Assembly: GCF_003751085.1 (NCBI RefSeq)
Contig: NZ_RJJY01000002.1
Span: forward strand, 1,116,001 to 1,180,000
DNA from: Micromonospora sp. Llam0
Lineage (GTDB): Bacteria; Actinomycetota; Actinomycetes; Mycobacteriales; Micromonosporaceae
Length of the DNA: 64,000 nt
Direction of reading: 5' to 3'
Every line of letters begins with the position of its first letter. Position 1 is the stretch's first letter. The notes under the pieces were generated by a model that saw only the letters and a program-made list of their open reading frames with translations, was not told the DNA's origin and made no database searches. A program made the translations under genes and the position numbers. Shown in pieces: positions 1 to 8,518 of this stretch.

Positions 1-209
1 ACAGCTACGGCGGCCGTAGGCAGCACCCACTTGAACAGGGTGTACCACCCCGTCCGGCGCCACGGGCTGGCGTCCGACTGCCGCGGCTCGATGGTGCGCC
101 GCAGGATTGGCCGCGACTGGTACTCCACCTCCATCTCGGTCTGGCGGACCAGTTGGGCCCACCAGACGCGGGGGGACAGGAGCCAGGATCTTCCGAGCCA
201 GCCGCGCAT
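1..209 (-). CDS. Hypothetical protein, N-terminal part only (runs off left edge)
   Basis: On the minus strand an ATG at 209 opens a frame that stays open to the window edge, giving about 69 residues. The N-terminus is basic and Trp/Arg-rich. A charged stretch follows, then the start of a hydrophobic segment (residues about 55-69, YTLFKWVLPTAAVAV) that looks like the first half of a transmembrane helix. No family is recognisable from this fragment. It is divergent from the DUF559 gene. Confidence is limited because the stop codon lies outside the window. Confidence 0.5.
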   Translation of the reverse strand, partial: MRGWLGRSWLLSPRVWWAQLVRQTEMEVEYQSRPILRRTIEPRQSDASPWRRTGWYTLFKWVLPTAAVA

Positions 210-384
210 CACCGTACCCCCGTCCACGGTGCGTCCAGCTGGGGCGAGGTGCCCCCTGCCATCGCGGTCAACGTAGCCCGGTCACTCGTGGTACGAAGGC
301 GTCTTCGTAAAGGAGCAGTCGGATCGGTGACGCAACCGGCCACCGGGACAGCGGTCAGTGAAGCCTGTCGGGCAGGCTCTGCCG

Positions 385-1353
385 ATGCCTGTCGCCGCCA
401 GAGTCCCTCGCGAGTTGAGGCTCGCCCCGTTCTCCGGTAGCCGCGCGGTGGCCGCCGGCCTGGCCACCTGGCAGATGCTCCGTGGCCCCGCCTGGCAACG
501 GCTGCTTCCCGACGTCTACGTGGAGGCGGCGGCGTTCGACCCCGACGACCACCGGATGTGGTGCGAGGCGGTAGCGGTGAAGCTGCCCGTCGGCGGGGCG
601 ATCAGCGGACTGAGCGCCGCGTACCTGTGGGGTGTCGACCTGCTCCCCCGCAGGAGCCCGGTGCACGTCACCCTGCCTCGCTCGGCCAGATTCGGCGCAC
701 ACCCCCGGCTGGCCGTCTCCCGTCGCTCGCTCGACCCGACCGACATCACCGTTTCGTTCGGCGGTATCGCGTTGACCACCGAGGTATGCACCGCGTTCGA
801 CCTGGGCCGTCTGCTGCCCCGGGCCGACGCGCTCGCCGCACTCGACGCGATGTTGCACCGCCGGCTGCTGTCCGCTGAAGCCCTCACCGGCTATCTCGAC
901 ACCAACGCTGGCGGACGTGGCATCGCCCAACTGCGTGAGCTCGTCACGCTCGTCGAACCGTTGGCCGAGTCGCCGATGGAGTCGCGGCTCCGGCTCTTGC
1001 TGCACGACGCGGGCCTGCCTCGCCCGACAGTGCAGTACGAAGTACGCCGGCCGGCGCAGCAGGCGATGTCGCAGCAGGCGATGTCGCGACGACAGGCACA
1101 GGCAGCGGATGGTGCCGGCCAGGGTCGCTTCATTGCTCGGGTCGATCTTGCCTACCCGCAGTGGCGGATCGCCATCGAGTACGAGGGTGACCACCATCGG
1201 GAGCGCACGACGTTCCGCCGCGACGTGGGCCGTTACAACGCGCTACGGGCCGCCGGCTGGCTCGTTCTGCGCTTCACGGCGGACGACGTCCTCCGACAAA
1301 GCGGACAACTCACCCGGATGGTCCGGCAGGCCATCGCCGAACAACGCCGGTGA
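385..1353 (+). CDS. DUF559-type endonuclease-fold protein with AbiEi-like N-terminal part
   Basis: The protein is about 322 residues. The C-terminal third has the layout of the DUF559/Vsr-like restriction endonuclease fold: SPMESRLR at about 195, RVDLAYP at about 251 and IAIEYEGDHH at about 262 supply the acidic residues and histidines expected of the active site. The N-terminal two thirds resemble the winged-helix/AbiEi-like part seen in actinobacterial proteins of this kind. The ATG at 385 is chosen because the family usually starts near the MPVAARVP segment; a GTG at 358 is the alternative. Between the two nuclease motifs sits an in-frame low-complexity insert (QQAMSQQAMSRRQ) made by a 15-bp tandem duplication. 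The function is unknown, probably nucleic-acid processing, and no partner gene is adjacent. Confidence 0.75.
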   Translation: MPVAARVPRELRLAPFSGSRAVAAGLATWQMLRGPAWQRLLPDVYVEAAAFDPDDHRMWCEAVAVKLPVGGAISGLSAAYLWGVDLLPRRSPVHVTLPRSARFGAHPRLAVSRRSLDPTDITVSFGGIALTTEVCTAFDLGRLLPRADALAALDAMLHRRLLSAEALTGYLDTNAGGRGIAQLRELVTLVEPLAESPMESRLRLLLHDAGLPRPTVQYEVRRPAQQAMSQQAMSRRQAQAADGAGQGRFIARVDLAYPQWRIAIEYEGDHHRERTTFRRDVGRYNALRAAGWLVLRFTADDVLRQSGQLTRMVRQAIAEQRR

Positions 1354-1359
1354 TCGGAT

Positions 1360-1416
1360 CGAGGGAACCTACATTGTTGTCATCCGGCGGGTTTGACGAC
1401 AATACAGGTTCCCTCG
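1360..1416. repeat. Long imperfect inverted repeat after the DUF559 gene
   Basis: The arms 1360-1382 and 1394-1416 are inverted copies matching at 20 of 23 positions, with an 11-nt loop. The arms are less GC-rich than the surroundings (a GAGGGAACCT end and a TTGTTGTCA inner part). The element lies 7 bp after the DUF559 stop, so it may act as its terminator, but it has no U-tract. The length and mismatch pattern also fit a small mobile or intergenic repeat element. Confidence 0.7.
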
Positions 1417-1632
1417 CTGAGCAGGTGGGGGTGACCGGCTTCCCTCGCTGCGTGGGCGCCGCCCCAGAAGGGGGCATCGCCGGGTCGGCAGGTCGGACCA
1501 AAAGGAACATTTCGGGACGGTACGCCGAACGTTGAGACAAGACTCACCAGTTTCCCCGTGGCCGGGGGGATCGCCGATAACATCCAAGTTGTCGGACAGC
1601 GCCGTCCTTCGTACTCGCGTGAGGAGCGCCTA

Positions 1633-4536
1633 GTGACTGAGCTGTCCGCAAACCCGATGCCCGACGCCCAGCAACTCGCCGCCACCCAGCAACCCGCCGC
1701 CGCGCAGGCCAGCAGCGCGCAGGCAGGCAACGCGCAGACTGACGCTGCTGGCAGCGGTCAGGATCAGGACGGGCCGGACGCGGCGCTGCGGTCCGACATC
1801 CGCCGGCTCGGCACCCTGCTCGGCCAGACGCTGGCCCGGCAGGAGGGTCAGCCGCTGCTCGACCTGGTCGAGGAGATCCGTACCCAGGTGCGCAGTGACG
1901 CCGAGGCCGCCGCGGCCCGGCTCGCCGCGATGGACGTCACCACGGGTACGAAGCTGGCCCGGGCCTTCTCCACCTACTTCCACCTGGCGAACATCACCGA
2001 ACAGGTACACCGGGCCCGGGACCTGCGCCGCCGCCGGGCCACCGAGGGTGGCTGGCTGGACAAGGCCGCGACGTTGATCTCCGCTCGCGGGGTGTCGGCC
2101 GACGAGATCGCCGCCGCCGCCCGCCGACTCGCGGTGCGTCCGGTGTTCACCGCGCACCCGACCGAGGCGGCCCGCCGGTCGATCCTGTCGAAGCTGCGGG
2201 CGGTCGCCGACGAACTCGACGTGGAGATGTCCGAGGCGGTGCTGTACGGGGCCAGCGAGCACGCCTCGGCGAGCAGCCGGCGCCTGGCGGAGCTGCTGGA
2301 CCTGCTCTGGCAGACCGACGAGTTGCGGCTGGACCGCCCGGACCCGACCGACGAGGCCCGCAACGCCGTCTACTACCTGCGCGACCTGTACGCCGACGCC
2401 GCCCCTCAGGTGCTCGACGACCTCGCCGACACGCTGCGCAAGTTGGGGGTGGAGACATCACCGACGTCGAGGCCGTTGACCTTCGGTAGTTGGATCGGCG
2501 GCGACCGGGACGGTAACCCGTACGTCACCCCGGCGGTGACCCGCGACGTGCTGATGATCCAGCACGAGCACGGCATCCAGGCCACCGACGAGGCGATGGA
2601 CGCGCTGATCAACGAGGTGTCGGTGTCCCGGCGGCTGCGCGGCGTCTCGCTGGACCTGTCGGCCAGCCTGGCCAAGGACCTGGACGCGTTGCCGGAGGTG
2701 GCGGCCCGGTTCCGACGTACCAACGCGGAGGAGCCGTACCGGCTGAAGGCCCGGTGCGTGAAGGCGAAGCTGGCGAACACGAGGCTGCGGCTCAACCGGG
2801 GCACCGCACACGTGCCGGGCCGCGACTACCGAGGCTCCGACGAGCTGCTGTCCGATCTGGAGCTGATGCGGGCGTCGCTGGCCCGCAACTCGGGTCAGCT
2901 GACCGCGGTCGGCAAGTTGGCGTCGGCGATCCGTACGGTGTCGGCGTTCGGTCTGCACCTGGCGACGCTGGACGTACGCGAGCACGCCGAGGCGCACCAC
3001 GCGGTACTGGCCCAGATGTACGCCCGGGTCGGCGAGGTGACCGACTACAACTCGTTGTCGCGGGCCGAACGGACGAAGCTGCTGGCCGACGAGCTGACCG
3101 GCCGCCGGCCGCTGTCCAGCATGGACGCCCCGTTGACCGAGTCGGCGCGCAAGACGTTCAACGTGTTCGGCACGATCCGCGAGGCGCAGCAGCGGTTCGG
3201 CCCGGAGGTCGTCGAGTCGTACATCATCTCGATGACGTTGGGCAGCGACGACGTGCTGGCCGCCGCGGTGCTGGCCCGCGAGGCCGGCCTGGTCGACGTG
3301 CACAACGGGCTGGCCCGGGTCGGTTTCGTGCCGCTGCTGGAGACCCCGGCCGAGCTGGACGCCGGTGGCGATCTGCTCGACGAGTTGCTGTCGCTGCCGG
3401 CGTACCGGGCGATCGTGGCCGCGCGTGGCGAGGTGCAGGAGGTGATGCTGGGCTACTCCGACTCCAACAAGGAGGCCGGGATCACCACCAGCCAGTGGAA
3501 GATCCACCGGGCGCAGCGGGCGCTGCGGGACGTGGCGGCCCGGCACGGCGTACGGCTACGGTTGTTCCACGGTCGGGGCGGCACCGTCGGCCGGGGCGGC
3601 GGGCCGACGCACGAGGCGATCCTGGCCCAGCCGTACGGCACCCTGGACGGCTCGATCAAGGTGACCGAGCAGGGCGAGGTGATCTCCGACAAGTACACGA
3701 TCCCCGCCCTGGCCCGGGAAAATCTTGAGTTGACGGTCGCGGCGGTGCTGCAGGCGACGCTGCTGCACACCGAGCCGCGCCAGCCGCTGGAGCTGCTGGA
3801 GAACTGGGACGCGGCGATGGACGTGGTCTCCGACTCGGCGTTCCGCTGCTATCGCTCGCTGGTCGAGGACCCGGACCTGCCGGCGTACTTCTGGGCGGCG
3901 ACCCCGACCGAGCTGCTGGGCGCGCTCAACATCGGCTCCCGGCCGGCGAAGCGGCCGAACACCGGCGCCGGGCTTGGTGGGCTACGGGCGATCCCGTGGG
4001 TGTTCGGCTGGACCCAGTCGCGGCAGATCGTACCCGGCTGGTTCGGGGTCGGCTCCGGGCTGGCCGCCGCCCGTGAGGCCGGCCTGTCCGACGTGCTCGG
4101 CCAGATGTTCGAGCAGTGGCACTTCTTCCGCACCTTCCTGTCGAACGTCGAGATGATGCTGACCAAGACCGACCTGGGCATCGCGCGGCGCTACGTGGAG
4201 ACGCTGGTGCCGGGTCCGCTGCAGCCGATCTTCGACAAGATCTCCGACGAGTACGAGCGGACGGTACGCGAGGTGCTGGCGATCACCGGCTCGTCGAGTC
4301 TGCTGCAGAACAACAACGTGCTGCAGCGCACCCTGGCGGTCCGGGACACCTACCTGGAGCCGCTGCACCACCTGCAGGTGGCGTTGCTGCGGCAGTACCG
4401 CGACTCGGGGGCGGCGACCCGGACGGTGGCGACCGCGCCGGGTGCCCGGCGGGCGCCGAGCGACAACACCGCGCTGGAGCGGGCCCTGCTGACCACGGTC
4501 AACGGCATCGCCGCCGGCATGCGCAACACGGGCTGA
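1633..4536 (+). CDS. ppc: Phosphoenolpyruvate carboxylase
   Basis: This enzyme carboxylates PEP with bicarbonate to oxaloacetate, replenishing the TCA cycle. All core motifs are visible: [10 protein letters not shown] with the catalytic His at about 172, [12 protein letters not shown] at about 288, [10 protein letters not shown] at about 606, the [13 protein letters not shown] loop at about 645, and the conserved C-terminal NTG. The GTG at 1633 is chosen because GAGGAG lies 6 nt upstream; the frame stays open further upstream without another good ribosome site. The product is about 967 residues, slightly long for the family. The extra length is a Gln/Ala-rich N-terminal tail of about 45 residues before the conserved domain. 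It is monocistronic and convergent with the ABC exporter operon. Confidence 0.97.
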   Translation: MTELSANPMPDAQQLAATQQPAAAQASSAQAGNAQTDAAGSGQDQDGPDAALRSDIRRLGTLLGQTLARQEGQPLLDLVEEIRTQVRSDAEAAAARLAAMDVTTGTKLARAFSTYFHLANITEQVHRARDLRRRRATEGGWLDKAATLISARGVSADEIAAAARRLAVRPVFTAHPTEAARRSILSKLRAVADELDVEMSEAVLYGASEHASASSRRLAELLDLLWQTDELRLDRPDPTDEARNAVYYLRDLYADAAPQVLDDLADTLRKLGVETSPTSRPLTFGSWIGGDRDGNPYVTPAVTRDVLMIQHEHGIQATDEAMDALINEVSVSRRLRGVSLDLSASLAKDLDALPEVAARFRRTNAEEPYRLKARCVKAKLANTRLRLNRGTAHVPGRDYRGSDELLSDLELMRASLARNSGQLTAVGKLASAIRTVSAFGLHLATLDVREHAEAHHAVLAQMYARVGEVTDYNSLSRAERTKLLADELTGRRPLSSMDAPLTESARKTFNVFGTIREAQQRFGPEVVESYIISMTLGSDDVLAAAVLAREAGLVDVHNGLARVGFVPLLETPAELDAGGDLLDELLSLPAYRAIVAARGEVQEVMLGYSDSNKEAGITTSQWKIHRAQRALRDVAARHGVRLRLFHGRGGTVGRGGGPTHEAILAQPYGTLDGSIKVTEQGEVISDKYTIPALARENLELTVAAVLQATLLHTEPRQPLELLENWDAAMDVVSDSAFRCYRSLVEDPDLPAYFWAATPTELLGALNIGSRPAKRPNTGAGLGGLRAIPWVFGWTQSRQIVPGWFGVGSGLAAAREAGLSDVLGQMFEQWHFFRTFLSNVEMMLTKTDLGIARRYVETLVPGPLQPIFDKISDEYERTVREVLAITGSSSLLQNNNVLQRTLAVRDTYLEPLHHLQVALLRQYRDSGAATRTVATAPGARRAPSDNTALERALLTTVNGIAAGMRNTG

Positions 4537-4591
4537 CCCCAGCCCACCGCGGACGCGAACGGCTGGCCCGGCTCACCGCGGACGCAGCCGG

Positions 4592-4625
4592 GCCGGCCGA
4601 CCAGCGGGGAGACTGGTCGGCCGGC
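4592..4625. terminator. Bidirectional stem-loop between ppc and the ABC exporter operon
   Basis: A perfect 13-bp stem (4592-4604 with 4613-4625) encloses an 8-nt loop and has no U-tract, as is usual in actinomycetes. It lies between the convergent stops of ppc and the last exporter gene and probably ends both transcripts. Confidence 0.75.
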
Positions 4626-4665
4626 GCGGGCACCCCCCGATGCGGGCCGCTCGGTACGGTCGGAT

Positions 4666-5379
4666 TCAGCTGGTTTCGCCAGCCACGCTGAATGAACGAA
4701 GCCGGTCGATAGCGAGCAGGGTGAACAGCACCGCGATCACCGCGGTCATGATCACCGATACGGTGACCGACACCTGGCCGTCGAACAGTGTCGTGGCGGC
4801 CATCCGGTCGGCGAAGGTGACCACGTACTGCTGGACGGAGAGCACCTGGGTGCCGGAGACGATGTTGCCCAGCAGCCCTTCCCAGATCAGGACGTAGACC
4901 AGGCCGAGCAGCACCGGACGGCGGGTGACCAGGCTCAGCGCCACGAACAGCGCCGAGTAGGCCAGCGCTCCGGCGGCACTCGCGGCGGCCAGGGCCAGGC
5001 CGAGGCGTACCGATTCGGCGAGCACCCCGGCGACGTACAGCGGCACCGCGACGGTCAGCGTGGTGACGCCGAACGCGACGACGAGCTTCGGCAGCACGAT
5101 CTGCCAGCGCGGCAGCGGCTTGCTGAGTACGTGCACGATGGTGCCGTCGTCGATTTCCGAGCCGAGCACCCCGGTGCCGACGATCAGCGCCACCACCGGC
5201 AGCACCACGGCCAGGCCGAGCGCGATCAGGACCGGCTGGGCCCAGTTGCCCGGCGCGACGCCGAGCCACCGGCACAGTACGGCGAGGGCGATCACCAGCA
5301 CCGGCAGCGGCAGCAGGAGCAGGAACCGGCGGCGGCCGAACAGCCCGCGCGCGGTGATCCACATGACGGTCGAGTTCAC
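4666..5379 (-). CDS. ABC-2 type transporter permease (operon gene 4)
   Basis: The protein is a 237-residue integral membrane protein with about six hydrophobic segments. The SEIDDGTIVHVLSKPLPR stretch after the second segment is typical of ABC-2 permeases, which often carry a DDGT(I/L)xxLLSxPxxR-like motif. It is the last gene of a leftward operon and starts 5 bp after the stop of its cognate ATPase. The substrate cannot be inferred. The pairing suggests a membrane exporter or a NatAB/YtrB-like system. Confidence 0.85.
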   Translation of the reverse strand: MNSTVMWITARGLFGRRRFLLLLPLPVLVIALAVLCRWLGVAPGNWAQPVLIALGLAVVLPVVALIVGTGVLGSEIDDGTIVHVLSKPLPRWQIVLPKLVVAFGVTTLTVAVPLYVAGVLAESVRLGLALAAASAAGALAYSALFVALSLVTRRPVLLGLVYVLIWEGLLGNIVSGTQVLSVQQYVVTFADRMAATTLFDGQVSVTVSVIMTAVIAVLFTLLAIDRLRSFSVAGETS

Positions 5380-5384
5380 GGCTC

Positions 5385-6392
5385 TCAGGCCTCCACGAGG
5401 TAGGAGAAGACGCTCTCCAGGGATTCGTCCGACGGCAGCAGGCGGTGCACCCGGATCCCTTCGGTGAGCGCGATCCGGGGCAGGGCGCGGGTGAAGCTGC
5501 CGTAGTCACCGGCCCGTACGGTGATCCCACCGCCCTTGGTCAGGTCGACGCCGGTGACCGAGTCGTGGCGCAGCAGCGCCACCGCCAGGGCGCGGTCGTC
5601 GCTGGACTGTACGGCGAACACGTGCGGCCGGTTGGTCATCAGCCGCCGGATGCTGCGGAAGTCACCGGAGGCGGCGAGCCGGCCGGCGACCATCACCTGG
5701 ACGGTGCCGGAGACCTGCTCGACCTCCTCCAGGATGTGCGAGCTGAACAGGATGGTCCGGCCGGCGTCGCCGAGCGAGTGCAGCAGCGTCATCATGTGCA
5801 TCCGCTGACGCGGGTCCATGCCGTTGAACGGCTCGTCGAGCAGCAGCACCGTCGGGTCGTGCACCAGCGCGGCCGCGACCCGGGTGCGCTGGCGCATCCC
5901 CTTGGAGTAGGTGCCGATCCGCCGGTCCTGCGCCGGGGTCATCTCGACCAGCTCGATCGCCCGCCGGGCGGCGGCCGCCGGGTCGGCCAGCCCGTGCAGT
6001 CGGGCGCTGGCCAGCACGAACTCGTACGCGGTGAGGAAGCCGTGCACCGCCTCCCGCTCGCTGACCAGCCCGAGTTTGCGGTAGACGCCCGGGTTGCGCC
6101 AGGTGGGTTCGCCGTCGACGGTGACGGCCCCCCGCGACGGCGGCAGGAAGCCGGCCATCATGTGCAGCAGCGTGGTCTTGCCGGCACCGTTCGGGCCGAG
6201 CAGGCCGGTTACCCCGGCGCCGAGCGCCATGCTGACGTCGTTGACCGCGACGACGTTGCCGTACCAGCGGGACACCCCGGCGAGCTCGATCGCGGCGGGA
6301 CGGCCGGCAGAACCGGCGGTCCCGGCGGCGGCGGTCCCGGCCGGGGCCGCGGCGGCCGGGGTGGAGCTCGGGGTCGAGGTGGAGGTGGTCAT
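5385..6392 (-). CDS. ABC transporter ATP-binding protein (operon gene 3)
   Basis: This is the nucleotide-binding subunit of an ABC-2 exporter, about 335 residues. Walker A is LLGPNGAGKTT, the signature is YSKGMRQR, and Walker B is VLLLDEPFNGMDP. An Ala/Thr/Ser-rich N-terminal tail of about 40 residues precedes the ATPase domain. The ATG at 6392 overlaps the previous gene's stop by 4 nt (ATGA), indicating translational coupling. The C-terminal 90 residues form the accessory domain found in CcmA/NatA-like ATPases. Confidence 0.92.
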   Translation of the reverse strand: MTTSTSTPSSTPAAAAPAGTAAAGTAGSAGRPAAIELAGVSRWYGNVVAVNDVSMALGAGVTGLLGPNGAGKTTLLHMMAGFLPPSRGAVTVDGEPTWRNPGVYRKLGLVSEREAVHGFLTAYEFVLASARLHGLADPAAAARRAIELVEMTPAQDRRIGTYSKGMRQRTRVAAALVHDPTVLLLDEPFNGMDPRQRMHMMTLLHSLGDAGRTILFSSHILEEVEQVSGTVQVMVAGRLAASGDFRSIRRLMTNRPHVFAVQSSDDRALAVALLRHDSVTGVDLTKGGGITVRAGDYGSFTRALPRIALTEGIRVHRLLPSDESLESVFSYLVEA

Positions 6393-7351
6393 CGGCGGGC
6401 CGCCTTCCGGTAGCGGGCGATCAGGGCGGCGAAGCAGCCGGCGATCAGGACGACGGTGACCAGCCCGTACAGCGGGCCGAAGCCGCCGAGGTCCGGACCG
6501 GTGCCGGCCTCGGTCAGCAGCGCGTCGCGGAACAGCCAGATCCCGGTGCCCTGGACCAGGCTGGACGGGGCGGCCAGGCCGGCGAGCTGGTTGGCGGTGA
6601 CCGACGGCAGCACCGACAGCACTCCGACGATCGGGGCGGTCATCAGGAAGACGGCGACCACACCGCCGGCGGCGAACGCCCGTTTGCCGGTCACCGAGGC
6701 GACGACCAGGCCGATGGCGCTGAACACGCCGGCCCACAGCACGGCGTACGCCAGGCCTGGCGCGAGGTCGGTGACCTCGTCCCACACCCCGGACCAGCCG
6801 GCGTCGGTGGTGAACGCGCCGCCGAGGAACATCACCAGCTGTGGTGCGCCGAGCAGCATGAACACGGCGGTGGCGAGAGCGGCGAACTTGGCCAGCGGGT
6901 AGTCGACGAGCCGCAGCGGCCGGGAGAAGTACAGCGGCAGCACACCACTGCCCAGGTCGCGGGAGACCAGTTCTGGGGCGACCACCGCGACGAAGAAGAT
7001 CACCAGCCAGCTCATCGTGTCGGCGAACTGTGCGTAGGTGAGCAGCACCTGGCCGATCTGGGCGCGGACGGCGACCAGGCCGGCGGCGGCGACGACCACC
7101 ACCCCGACAATGAACCAGGGGAAGATCTTGGCCTTGGCGCTGCGGCCGAGCCCGAACGCGGTCCGCAGGCTGTGCGCGTAGAGCGCGCCGACGACGTGCC
7201 GGCGGCCGAGCCGGACCCCGGTGTAGCGCTGGTAGCCGATGTCGTGGATGACGCCGCCCGGTGCGCTGTTCGAGGTGGTGCCCGGGCCGGCCGGGCCGGC
7301 CGGCGACGGCCCGGCGCCGCGGGCGGCGGTGAGCTGGTCAGACGTTGACAC
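6389..7351 (-). CDS. ABC-2 type transporter permease (operon gene 2)
   Basis: The protein has about 320 residues and at least six membrane segments. It carries the ABC-2 hallmark SRDLGSGVLPLYFSRPLR after the second hydrophobic segment. The GTG at 7351 is chosen because it lies inside the 3' end of the upstream ATPase gene (14-nt overlap), and no ATG or GTG precedes the conserved region more closely. The N-terminal 35 residues are low-complexity Gly/Pro/Ala. Its partner is the ATPase encoded just upstream. Confidence 0.85.
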   Translation of the reverse strand: MSTSDQLTAARGAGPSPAGPAGPGTTSNSAPGGVIHDIGYQRYTGVRLGRRHVVGALYAHSLRTAFGLGRSAKAKIFPWFIVGVVVVAAAGLVAVRAQIGQVLLTYAQFADTMSWLVIFFVAVVAPELVSRDLGSGVLPLYFSRPLRLVDYPLAKFAALATAVFMLLGAPQLVMFLGGAFTTDAGWSGVWDEVTDLAPGLAYAVLWAGVFSAIGLVVASVTGKRAFAAGGVVAVFLMTAPIVGVLSVLPSVTANQLAGLAAPSSLVQGTGIWLFRDALLTEAGTGPDLGGFGPLYGLVTVVLIAGCFAALIARYRKAARR

Positions 7352-8261
7352 GGGAGTCCTCCGTGGTGGCGAAGAGTTCGGCGACCCGGTGCCGGCGCTG
7401 GTCGAGCCGGTGCAGCGGCAGGTCGAGTTCGACGACCGCGGCGAGGATCCGGTCGTACACGTCGGAGCCGGTCTCGGCGGGCACCAGCAGCAGCTGGCCT
7501 TCCCGGCTGACCGGCAGGTCGGCTGCGGCCAGCCGGGCGGCCAGCGCCTCGGTGCCCTCGCTGACCTCGATCGCCAGCACGTCACTGGCGGTGGTCATGT
7601 CGGAGAGCTGGGCGGAACGCAGCAGCCGGCCGCCGTCGATGGCGATCAGCGAGTCGCAGATCCGCTCCACCTCGCCGAGCAGGTGCGAACAGACCAGCAC
7701 CGAGATGCCGAACTCGGCACCGATCCGGTGCACCAGGGCCAGCATGGCGTCCCGGCCGGCCGGGTCCAGGCCGTTGGTCGGCTCGTCCAGCAGCAGCAGG
7801 TCCGGGTCGTGCACCAGCGCCTGGGCCAGTTTGACCCGCTGCTTCATGCCGGTGGAGTAGCCGCCGATCTGCCGGTACCGCTCCTCGTAGAGCCCGACGT
7901 GGCGCAGCGCCTCGGAGGCCCGTTCCCGGGCCGCCGCACGCGGCAGGCCGCTGATCCGCCCCAGGTGGGTGACGAACTCGGCGGCGCTGAGGTCCGGCGG
8001 CAGGCAGTCGTTCTCCGGCATGTAGCCGACCCGGGCGCGGACCGCGTCGGCGTCGGTGGTGGGGTTCAGTCCGAGCACCCGGGCCTGTCCGCTGGTCGGC
8101 GCGAGCAGGCCGAGCAGGATCTTGATCAGGGTCGACTTGCCGGCGCCATTGGCCCCGACGAGGCCGACGATGCCGGGCTGGACCTCGACGGTCAGGTCGG
8201 CCAGGGCCGTCACCCGCCCGCCATACGTCTTGGTCAGCGCATCGGTCGCGATGAGAGTCAC
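7338..8261 (-). CDS. ABC transporter ATP-binding protein (operon gene 1)
   Basis: The protein has about 307 residues. It has Walker A LVGANGAGKST, signature YSTGMKQR, Walker B LLLLDEPTNGLDP and the switch His in VCSHLLGE. The GTG at 8261 begins VTLIATDALTK, the normal start of this ATPase class; upstream in-frame sequence does not look coding. It heads the ATPase-permease-ATPase-permease operon. The two halves resemble each other, so the operon probably arose by duplication of an ATPase/permease pair or encodes a heteromeric exporter. Confidence 0.92.
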   Translation of the reverse strand: MTLIATDALTKTYGGRVTALADLTVEVQPGIVGLVGANGAGKSTLIKILLGLLAPTSGQARVLGLNPTTDADAVRARVGYMPENDCLPPDLSAAEFVTHLGRISGLPRAAARERASEALRHVGLYEERYRQIGGYSTGMKQRVKLAQALVHDPDLLLLDEPTNGLDPAGRDAMLALVHRIGAEFGISVLVCSHLLGEVERICDSLIAIDGGRLLRSAQLSDMTTASDVLAIEVSEGTEALAARLAAADLPVSREGQLLLVPAETGSDVYDRILAAVVELDLPLHRLDQRRHRVAELFATTEDSRVNV

Positions 8262-8403
8262 CCGGCCAGCGTATGGACTGCTGGCACGTCCCGGGATGGG
8301 GTTTCCCCCTGGAGGTTCCCTGAGGAGCACCCCACGCCCGGCCATTAGGGGGACACCGCCGCACCGGAAACCAAGCGTTGCTCTGGTTCGGCCCGGACGA
8401 GAC

Positions 8404-8440
8404 GTCGACATCCCGCGATGATGGTCGACATCCTGCGATG
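8404..8440. promoter_or_regulatory. 17-bp direct repeat in a divergent promoter region
   Basis: Two copies of GTCGACATCyYGCGATG (8404-8420 and 8424-8440) differ at one base and are 20 bp apart, i.e. on the same DNA face. They lie between the divergent exporter operon and the APS kinase gene. This spacing is typical of a tandem-binding regulator such as a response regulator dimer. Confidence 0.45.
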
Positions 8441-8518
8441 GTGACAGAACTCGCCGTGCCAGTCTCGACCGACGGCCGGACGGCTGCGAAACTGTGAGTT
8501 CGATCCATTGGGGGTGTG

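Noticed and set aside
327..440. Small plus-strand frame with AAAGGAG upstream of a GTG
   Set aside because: 37 residues with no family, overlapping the DUF559 gene in another frame. The ribosome-like site is 12 nt away, too far for confidence.
2458..3546. Minus-strand frame of 362 codons inside ppc
   Set aside because: Shadow of the ppc coding strand; composition is Arg/Gln/His/Gly noise.
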